A stretch of DNA of 43,806 nt from Saprospiraceae bacterium UBA6168 (GTDB lineage Bacteria; Bacteroidota; Bacteroidia; Chitinophagales; Saprospiraceae), in the NCBI GenBank assembly GCA_002435785.1, contig DIUC01000076.1, forward strand, positions 1 through 43,806, written 5' to 3'. The notes under the pieces were generated by a model. It was not told the DNA's origin. It saw only the letters and a program-made list of their open reading frames with translations, and searched no databases. Shown here piece after piece: positions 38,212-43,806 of this stretch. The number at the start of each line of letters is the position of its first letter. Position 1 is the first letter of the stretch. Both the position numbers and the translations under genes were made by a program.

Positions 38212-40440
38212 TTAACGCAGCAGCGTTGCGTAACCCCTGTACTCAAACGGTTCGCCACGAGGGCCAGTAAAGCTGACCACATAAACATACAGACCATTGA
38301 GTGCAGCCTTATCGCTGTTGTTCACCTGCCCATTCCAAGGCTCATCTATTCTGTCTGTTTCAAAAATCTTTTGGCCGTACCTGTCCCAGATGGCCAGGCT
38401 GAAATTAGTGACCCCCCTTGTCACCCCTGTGCCCATGAACAAATCGTTGACGGTATCCTCATTGGGCGTAAAGGCATTGGGCAGGAAAAAGGTCACTTTG
38501 GGCACCACGTCCAAATACTGCACCAGGGTGTCGAGGCACTTCTCCGGGTGCACCACGATTAGCCGCACTTCATGGAGGCCAGTGTCGGGAAACGTGTAGG
38601 AGAAATTTGGCATTTGCGCCACCAATTGGCCATCCACGTACCAGTCCCAGTATTTTGCGTCAACGCTCTCGTCGAAGAAATTGACCACGGGATTGAAGTT
38701 GTCGGGGTTGGTGGGGTCAAAGCTGAAACCTGCCACAGGGGGCGAGAGTATCCGCACGAGTTGGCTGAAAATGGTGTCTGTGTAGCACCCGATGGGCGAA
38801 GTGATTTCGAGCCGGACATCGAAAGTGCCAGTGTCCAGATAGGTGTGCGTGGGGCTGATGTCCGTGCCACGTTCCCCATCGCCAAAGTCCCATTGGATGG
38901 TATAGTTGGCGTCAATCGGGCTTGATTGGTTGTTGAAAAACACCGTAGCCGGGGCGCAACTGATGGTGTCGTTCGGCTTGACGAGAATGATGGCTGGCAC
39001 TGGCTGATAGACTACCGACCGAACGGTGTCGTCCTTGCAGCCGTGCTCGTCTTCCACTTCCAACTTTACGAAAGTGGTGCCTGTCATTTCGTACACATGC
39101 ACGGGGTTGCGCTGGATGGAGTCGGCCACGGTCGGTTCAAGCTGCCACCGCCATTTCACGAGTTGCCCGGCCCCGATGATGGCCGAACGGTCGAGAAAGC
39201 TGACGGGACCAGCTACGCAGGTGTCGTAATCGTAGTCAAAGTTTGCCAAGACTTCCGGGTAAATTTCCACGAAGATATTGGCCGTGTCGTTGCATTCCGA
39301 ACCAGGATTGAGTATCAGCCTACCTTCGTACAGGCCTGCCGCCGGGAAATTGACCATCAGGTTCCAGGTGTCGTACAATTGGGTATTGCCGTTGATGTCG
39401 AACTGCCATTGCACCGAATCAACGAAGGAGTTGTTGGTACTCAGGTTTTCAAAGGGGATGTCAAGGTCGTAGCAGGTTTTCAGGAAGTAGTCTGCCCCGA
39501 TGGCTGTCAGGCCAGGGGTGTTCACATGGGCGTCCACCAACTGCTGGCAAACGGCCACGTTGAACTGGAAGTCACGCCGGATGACACTGAGCAACTGGCC
39601 ATTTCGGTACTCTTTTACGCAGACCGCCACCACAAACTGCCCTTGGAGGTTCGGTGTGCCCGTGAGCATTCCCGTGAGTGGGTTGATGGCCATTTGCGGG
39701 CTGCCGCCCATGGGGTTCAGTGGGCTGTAGGGCGGGTTCACGAAGCTGGCCTCGGTGTAGGGTGGTGGGCAAGCTGGGTTGGGCAAGATGGCATTGCAGC
39801 CTTGGCCGCCGCCTTGTCCGCCGCCCAGCAGCGGGGAGCAAAATTCATACACCAACTGGTCGCCTTCCGCATCGGTGGCGCTGTGGTCGAAGACCAACGG
39901 CTCGTTCACACAGACGACGATGGGGGGAAAGTTGTCGAAAACCGGGCTGTTGTTGCACAAGACCTGCGCTGCGGGGGTCAGTTCCACAGTGAACGTGGCG
40001 CCCACTTGGTCTGGCGTTACGATGTTGGAAATGGTGGCATTGCGGCAGCAACGTTGGTAACTGATATGGTAGCTGGAGGCCGAAGGCCAGTCGGTGAACT
40101 GGTAATCGAAGGTGTAGATGCCCTCCTGTACGCAAACATTCGGAGGTATGGTGATGCAGGGGTTTTCGGCGGGTTCGAGGGGCGTCACGATTTGCGGGCT
40201 GCGGAAAATGGTGGTCTGGAGGGTGTAGGTGCCGTTGGCTTCCTGTTTGTAAATCGAAAATGGGGCGTTGTTGTCAAAATAAGCACCTGTCGGGTCGGAG
40301 CAGTCACGGTACATTTTTAAGGTAAAAGTATAGTTGCCACCGCCGTTGCACACATAAGAAAATACGCCGCCGATGATGTGCTTTGAAAATGCCGGTGCAC
40401 TCACGGACAGCATAATGGCCAATAGGTAAATGTATCTCAT
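38212..40440 (-). CDS. Secreted PKD-domain protein with gliding-motility C-terminus (T9SS type B), copy 1
   Basis: This is a 742-residue exported protein: signal peptide (MRYIYLLAIMLSVSAPAFS), a Cys-rich N-terminal domain with HIIGGVFSYVCNGGGNYTFTLK and YQRCCRN, several PKD-like beta domains (WDFGDGERGTDISPTHTYLDTG and others), and a C-terminal domain with FFLPNAFTPNEDTVND, IWDRYGQKIFET and a final FEYRGYATLLR. The last block is the CHU/gliding-motility type B signal of the type IX system, so the protein should reach the cell surface. The gene is a tandem paralogue of the next one. The frame is open to 40533, but the ATG at 40440 starts the signal peptide; a -7 box lies at 40531-40538. The ligand is unknown. 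Confidence 0.9.
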   Translation of the reverse strand: MRYIYLLAIMLSVSAPAFSKHIIGGVFSYVCNGGGNYTFTLKMYRDCSDPTGAYFDNNAPFSIYKQEANGTYTLQTTIFRSPQIVTPLEPAENPCITIPPNVCVQEGIYTFDYQFTDWPSASSYHISYQRCCRNATISNIVTPDQVGATFTVELTPAAQVLCNNSPVFDNFPPIVVCVNEPLVFDHSATDAEGDQLVYEFCSPLLGGGQGGGQGCNAILPNPACPPPYTEASFVNPPYSPLNPMGGSPQMAINPLTGMLTGTPNLQGQFVVAVCVKEYRNGQLLSVIRRDFQFNVAVCQQLVDAHVNTPGLTAIGADYFLKTCYDLDIPFENLSTNNSFVDSVQWQFDINGNTQLYDTWNLMVNFPAAGLYEGRLILNPGSECNDTANIFVEIYPEVLANFDYDYDTCVAGPVSFLDRSAIIGAGQLVKWRWQLEPTVADSIQRNPVHVYEMTGTTFVKLEVEDEHGCKDDTVRSVVYQPVPAIILVKPNDTISCAPATVFFNNQSSPIDANYTIQWDFGDGERGTDISPTHTYLDTGTFDVRLEITSPIGCYTDTIFSQLVRILSPPVAGFSFDPTNPDNFNPVVNFFDESVDAKYWDWYVDGQLVAQMPNFSYTFPDTGLHEVRLIVVHPEKCLDTLVQYLDVVPKVTFFLPNAFTPNEDTVNDLFMGTGVTRGVTNFSLAIWDRYGQKIFETDRIDEPWNGQVNNSDKAALNGLYVYVVSFTGPRGEPFEYRGYATLLR

Positions 40441-40530
40441 CCTTGATAAGGTTGTTTTTCGCTTGATGGGGGACGATTTCTGCCAACGGCAGTACGTTGA
40501 CGAATTTCGCAAGACCAAATCACGCAAGGC

Positions 40531-40538
40531 CAAAAGTA
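40531..40538 (-). promoter_or_regulatory. -7 element between the two PKD paralogues
   Basis: On the minus strand this reads TACTTTTG, an exact match to TAnnTTTG, about 90 bp before the start of copy 1 and 11 bp past the stop of copy 2. It suggests that copy 1 can be transcribed on its own. Confidence 0.5.
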
Positions 40539-40548
40539 ATCAATACCA

Positions 40549-42819
40549 CTATTTTAATAAGGTGGCATAGCCCCGTAGCTCATATTTATCACCTCGTGGG
40601 CCAGTATAAGTCACCACTACGACATAAACCCCCTGTGGCGACAGGTCGCCTGTGTTGTTCTTGCGCCCGTTCCAAGCCTCAAGCGGGTCGTTGGTCTCAA
40701 AAAGCTGCTCCCCGTACCGGTTCCATATCCTGAACAGGAAATCCTTGGCGCCTTCCATCACGCCGTTGCCACGGAAGCCGTCGTTCGAGCCGTCGCCATT
40801 GGGGGTAAATGCGTTGGGAAGGAAATAGCGCACCTCTGGTATCACGTCCAACAGCTTTTGGATGGTGTCCGTGCAGCCACTTTCGTGAAACACGACCAAC
40901 TGCACCACCTGCAAGCCCGTGTCGGGAAAAGTATGTGTCGGATTTTGGACAATGGAAATGCCCGATGTGCCAAACGTCCACCGCCACTTCACCGCCTCGA
41001 TGGATTGGTCCATGAAATTTGCCGTAGGCACCAAGTTGCTCAACTGCGTGGGGTTGTAAGTAAAATCGGCTATCGGGCTGGGCAGCACGGTGATGAGGTT
41101 GTTCCAGGTAGTGTCTGTTTGGCAGCCTAACGGTGAGATGATTTCCAGCGAAACGGTGTAAGTGCCAGCTTCGTTGTAAATGTGCATGGGACTGATGTCG
41201 CCGCTCGTGCCGCCATCCCCGAAATCCCAGTTGATGGTATAACTATCGGTAACGGGTGTGGAGAGGTTGTCGAAAAAAATCTTGGCTGGCTGGCAGCCGA
41301 TGTACTCGCTGGGCGCCACCACCAGCAGTTGTGGGATTGGGTAATAGGGGAGCGTCTTGGTGCGCAGGCCCGTGCATTTGTTGATGTCCCGTACCAGTAA
41401 CGAAACCTGAAAATTTCCGGGAGTCTGGTAAGTGTGCACCGGGTTCTGCTCCTGCGATTTTTTGGTGTCGCCAAAGTCCCAATTCCACGAAACGATGCTG
41501 CCCGGCCCGGCCCCTGCCGCCGTAAGGTCCGTGAACGTGACGGGGCCTGCCAAGCAAGTGTCGTAGGCAAATTCAAAATCGGACGTGATACCGGGATAAA
41601 CGTTGATTTGAAGATAGGCCGTGTCACTACACGTCAAAGCGCCTGGGTTGAGTACCAGGATGCCATAATAAGTGCCAAGGTCTGGGAAGCTGACCGTTGG
41701 ATTCCAATCGGTGAAAGTCTGCGTGGCGCCGCCGATGTTGAACTCCCACTTAAAGTCTTTGATAAATTCTGGCTGGTAACTTTGATTGGTAAACAGCACG
41801 GAGTTGGAGCCACAAGCATTTACCACATAGTATTGTACTTCTTGCAGGGTCACCGTGTCGTTTTCCAGCACGTCGGCCACGACGGTCCGGTTGCACAGTA
41901 CCACATTGAACTGGAAATCCCGCCGGGTCTCGCTCAACAGCACCCCGTTGCGGTATTCCTTCACGCAAACACCTACCACAAACTGTCCAGAAACATTGGG
42001 CACCCCGGTCAGGAAGCCCGTGTTGGGATCGATGGTGACCGGAGGATTAGCGGACAATGGATTGTTGAATGAATATGGCGCACTAAAAGTCACCGCTGAG
42101 TAAGGTGGCGGAAGGTCAGGGTCTGGCGCTACCCCATTTGGTGCTGTGGAGTTTACTTGGTCGAACCCACCCCCAGTGAATGGGTTGCATAGCTCATAGA
42201 CTAATAGATCTCCATCGGGGTCGGTAGCGGCGTGGTCGAAGTCAATAGGCTCGCCAGTACAGATGACAATCGGCGGGAAATCATTGAAAACCGGGCTATT
42301 GTTGCAGGCTGCTTGGGCATTGGCGGTTAGTTCCATATAATAGGTGGCACCAGTTTCGCCGGGCACGACCAAGTTGGTAATGGTGTTGTTGCGGCAGCAC
42401 CGCTGATAGACCACGTGGTAGCTGGACGTGGAAATTGGTAGGTTGAGGTTAAAAACATAGATGCCCTCTTCCACGCAAACATTGGGTGGGGCAATGAGGC
42501 AGGGGTTGCTGAGGTTGGGCAAAACATTGGTGATGGTAGGTGCGCCAAGTTGTATGACATTCATCGGAACGGTTGAGTTGCCGACAAAAATCGTTACGGT
42601 ACCAGCAAACGGGGCACCACTCCCGAAATCTGAATCAAATGGTGCCCCACCCCCATAACAGTCACGATAAATCTTCATGGTGAAGGTGTAATTACCATTT
42701 CCGTTGCACACATAATTGATGGCGCCTCCGACAATATGGGCTGCACGGACCGGAAGTAGCGCCGCCACAACTGCAATTAGGATTAGGAATATTTTTTTCG
42801 TTGAACTTAATTTTGTCAT
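40549..42819 (-). CDS. Secreted PKD-domain protein with gliding-motility C-terminus (T9SS type B), copy 2
   Basis: This 756-residue exported protein is a paralogue of the preceding gene along its whole length. It has a signal peptide (about 1-26), the Cys-rich N-terminal domain (HIVGGAINYVCNGNGNYTFTMK, YQRCCRNNT), a block with CVKEYRNGVLLSETRRDFQF also present in copy 1, PKD-like domains (WDFGDTKKS, WDFGDGGTSGDISP), and the type B end (FFLPNAFTPNGDGSNDG, IWNRYGEQLFET, YELRGYATLLK). The N-terminal domain is shared by both and is not PKD; its ligand is unknown. It is transcribed ahead of copy 1, 108 bp apart. The 388-bp region upstream holds its promoter, not identified. Confidence 0.9.
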   Translation of the reverse strand: MTKLSSTKKIFLILIAVVAALLPVRAAHIVGGAINYVCNGNGNYTFTMKIYRDCYGGGAPFDSDFGSGAPFAGTVTIFVGNSTVPMNVIQLGAPTITNVLPNLSNPCLIAPPNVCVEEGIYVFNLNLPISTSSYHVVYQRCCRNNTITNLVVPGETGATYYMELTANAQAACNNSPVFNDFPPIVICTGEPIDFDHAATDPDGDLLVYELCNPFTGGGFDQVNSTAPNGVAPDPDLPPPYSAVTFSAPYSFNNPLSANPPVTIDPNTGFLTGVPNVSGQFVVGVCVKEYRNGVLLSETRRDFQFNVVLCNRTVVADVLENDTVTLQEVQYYVVNACGSNSVLFTNQSYQPEFIKDFKWEFNIGGATQTFTDWNPTVSFPDLGTYYGILVLNPGALTCSDTAYLQINVYPGITSDFEFAYDTCLAGPVTFTDLTAAGAGPGSIVSWNWDFGDTKKSQEQNPVHTYQTPGNFQVSLLVRDINKCTGLRTKTLPYYPIPQLLVVAPSEYIGCQPAKIFFDNLSTPVTDSYTINWDFGDGGTSGDISPMHIYNEAGTYTVSLEIISPLGCQTDTTWNNLITVLPSPIADFTYNPTQLSNLVPTANFMDQSIEAVKWRWTFGTSGISIVQNPTHTFPDTGLQVVQLVVFHESGCTDTIQKLLDVIPEVRYFLPNAFTPNGDGSNDGFRGNGVMEGAKDFLFRIWNRYGEQLFETNDPLEAWNGRKNNTGDLSPQGVYVVVVTYTGPRGDKYELRGYATLLK

Positions 42820-43207
42820 ACTTTACGGATTGAGGAGCCGCATTGAGCATCGGCGAACGTGCAGAAAGCCTCGAAAAAGCATTGCGCAGGTTTTTTGTGA
42901 AAAGTCCAAAGCAGTTTTTTTCTCGACGCTCAAAACGAACAGATAATCATTTGATTTTTTTACCGTGAACTATTTTGAAACATTTCAAAGCTTTTATGTT
43001 TTAAAAAGCACAGTTTAAAGTGCAAGATAGACAAGATTTTTATGGGAGTTTGTCAGGAATCAGGCGAATTGGTCAGGAATTATGAAGCTAAGTCCCAAAC
43101 TTGAAAAAATCTTTGCAGCAGTTTGGCGTTTGTTAAGGGTTTTGAACAAAACGCATTTCTGAAAACACCTAACACACATGTTAACTTTTACCAACCAGGA
43201 CACCTAC
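42820..43207. other. 388-bp divergent intergenic region
   Basis: This lies between the PKD copy 2 start and the threonylcarbamoyl-AMP synthase start. Seen: two 9-bp direct repeats GTCAGGAAT at 43052-43060 and 43072-43080, spaced by exactly 20 bp; AATCTTTG at 43108-43115, possibly a -7 box; and the palindromic GTTTTG-AA-CAAAAC at 43139-43152. The segment 42900-43050 is AT-rich without an obvious motif. No ORF is supported except a ten-codon extension of the next gene. Confidence 0.5.
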
Positions 43208-43777
43208 ATGGTTCAAAATTACTTTTTGGAACCGATTGTCACCACACTTAAAAACGGCGGACTTATCCTCTTTCCGACTGACACCATCTGGGGCATTGGC
43301 TGTGACGCCACCAACCCGCTGGCGGTGGCCCGGCTTAGGCAACTGCGGGAGCTGCCCCTCGAAAAACCCCTGACGCTGCTGGCCTCCTCCATCGAACAGC
43401 TAAAAACCCATGTGGTTTTCATACACCCAAGGGTGGAAACGCTGCTCCTGTTCCATCACCGTCCACTCACCATCGTTTATGACCAGGCCCGAAACCTCGC
43501 CCCAGAAGCGGCGGCCACGGACGGCAGCATTGCCTTCCGGGTACCGAGGGACAACTTCTGCCTCCAACTCCTGGAAGAATTTGGCAAGCCCATAGTCGCC
43601 ACCGCAGCCTGCATTGGCACTTCGCCGCACCCAAAGCATTTCGGAGAAATAAGCTCCGCCGTCATCGAAGGCATTGACCTCGTGGTCAAGCACCGCCAAA
43701 TGGACAAAGACATGGCCGAGCCTTCTGTCATTGCCCGCATTGGTGAGGGCGAGGAGCTGGTTTTCATTCGTGAATAA
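43208..43777 (+). CDS. tsaC: L-threonylcarbamoyladenylate synthase (Sua5/YciO/YrdC family)
   Basis: It makes threonylcarbamoyl-AMP from threonine, bicarbonate and ATP, the first step of the t6A37 modification of tRNAs decoding ANN codons. The 189 residues form the single YrdC domain: GGLILFPTDTIWGIGCDATNP, KPLTLLASS, SIAFRVPRDNF and the PSVIARIGEG end. The canonical STSAN block is replaced by ATAACIGTSPHPKHFGEI, a common variant. The ATG at 43208 is preferred over the one at 43178 because AGGA lies 7-8 nt before it and the first ten residues of the longer form match nothing. It is short, without the Sua5 C-terminal domain. Downstream 29 bp of the window show nothing. Confidence 0.9.
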   Translation: MVQNYFLEPIVTTLKNGGLILFPTDTIWGIGCDATNPLAVARLRQLRELPLEKPLTLLASSIEQLKTHVVFIHPRVETLLLFHHRPLTIVYDQARNLAPEAAATDGSIAFRVPRDNFCLQLLEEFGKPIVATAACIGTSPHPKHFGEISSAVIEGIDLVVKHRQMDKDMAEPSVIARIGEGEELVFIRE

Positions 43778-43806
43778 TTAACAATGGTTCGTGAAGAATC
43801 ACGCAG

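Noticed and set aside
38926..40320. Plus-strand 464-codon ORF opposite PKD copy 1
   Set aside because: It mirrors a protein with PKD and sorting domains on the minus strand. The product is His/Val-rich and without any domain.
1..43806. CRISPR array, rRNA operon, phage or complete insertion sequence
   Set aside because: No regularly spaced repeats of CRISPR type, no rRNA-like sequence, no integrase, capsid or intact transposase was found on either strand.

Overview
The window looks like chromosomal DNA of a Bacteroidetes/Bacteroidota bacterium, probably near the Saprospiraceae (the family is inferred, not tested). Evidence: promoter-like sites of the Bacteroidetes type (TAnnTTTG) and few Shine-Dalgarno sequences; secreted proteins with type IX secretion (T9SS) sorting domains and 'gliding motility' C-termini with PKD domains; an OmpA-family protein with an N-terminal carbohydrate-binding-like region; a long PurF-like enzyme; an EF-G paralogue; and a mevalonate-type isoprenoid pair. 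Most genes are moderately GC-rich. Two segments are visibly AT-richer: 1168-1674 and 13167-14953.

Layout. 112-3024 carries type 2 IPP isomerase and class II HMG-CoA reductase, separated by an AT-rich orphan gene. 3178-3388 is a frameshifted remnant of an IS630-type transposase helix-turn-helix. 3589-9623 holds a surface CotH/lamin-tail protein, a PlsC-like acyltransferase, a T9SS cargo protein and a TPR protein. 9684-13076 has an LpxH-like hydrolase, a front-end-type fatty acid desaturase, acylphosphatase and a small secreted protein. 13167-14953 is a two-gene, translationally coupled unit of an ABC/SMC-type ATPase and a small putative PD-(D/E)XK nuclease: the best candidate here for a little-described, defence-like system.

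15069-23352 has an S9 peptidase, an OmpA-family protein, a lipoprotein, a PcaF-like thiolase and a Bax inhibitor-1 family protein. 23525-27756 (minus strand) has MoeA, a NagX-like membrane protein and a TPR/coiled-coil/membrane adenylate cyclase. 28231-33766 has the EF-G paralogue, tRNA-Gln, and an HPt protein next to a two-receiver hybrid histidine kinase, apparently one phosphorelay. 33887-38106 has PurF, three small envelope proteins and ribosomal protein L19. 38212-42819 has two tandem paralogous secreted PKD proteins, and 43208-43777 a threonylcarbamoyl-AMP synthase.

The spacers are rich in small repeats: an 84-bp perfect palindrome built from two inverted copies of a REP-like unit, solo copies of that unit, a 181-bp element with 17-bp terminal inverted repeats in a divergent promoter region, and a 15-mer repeat placed just behind the stop codons of two unrelated genes. 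No CRISPR array, rRNA, integrase or complete insertion sequence was seen.
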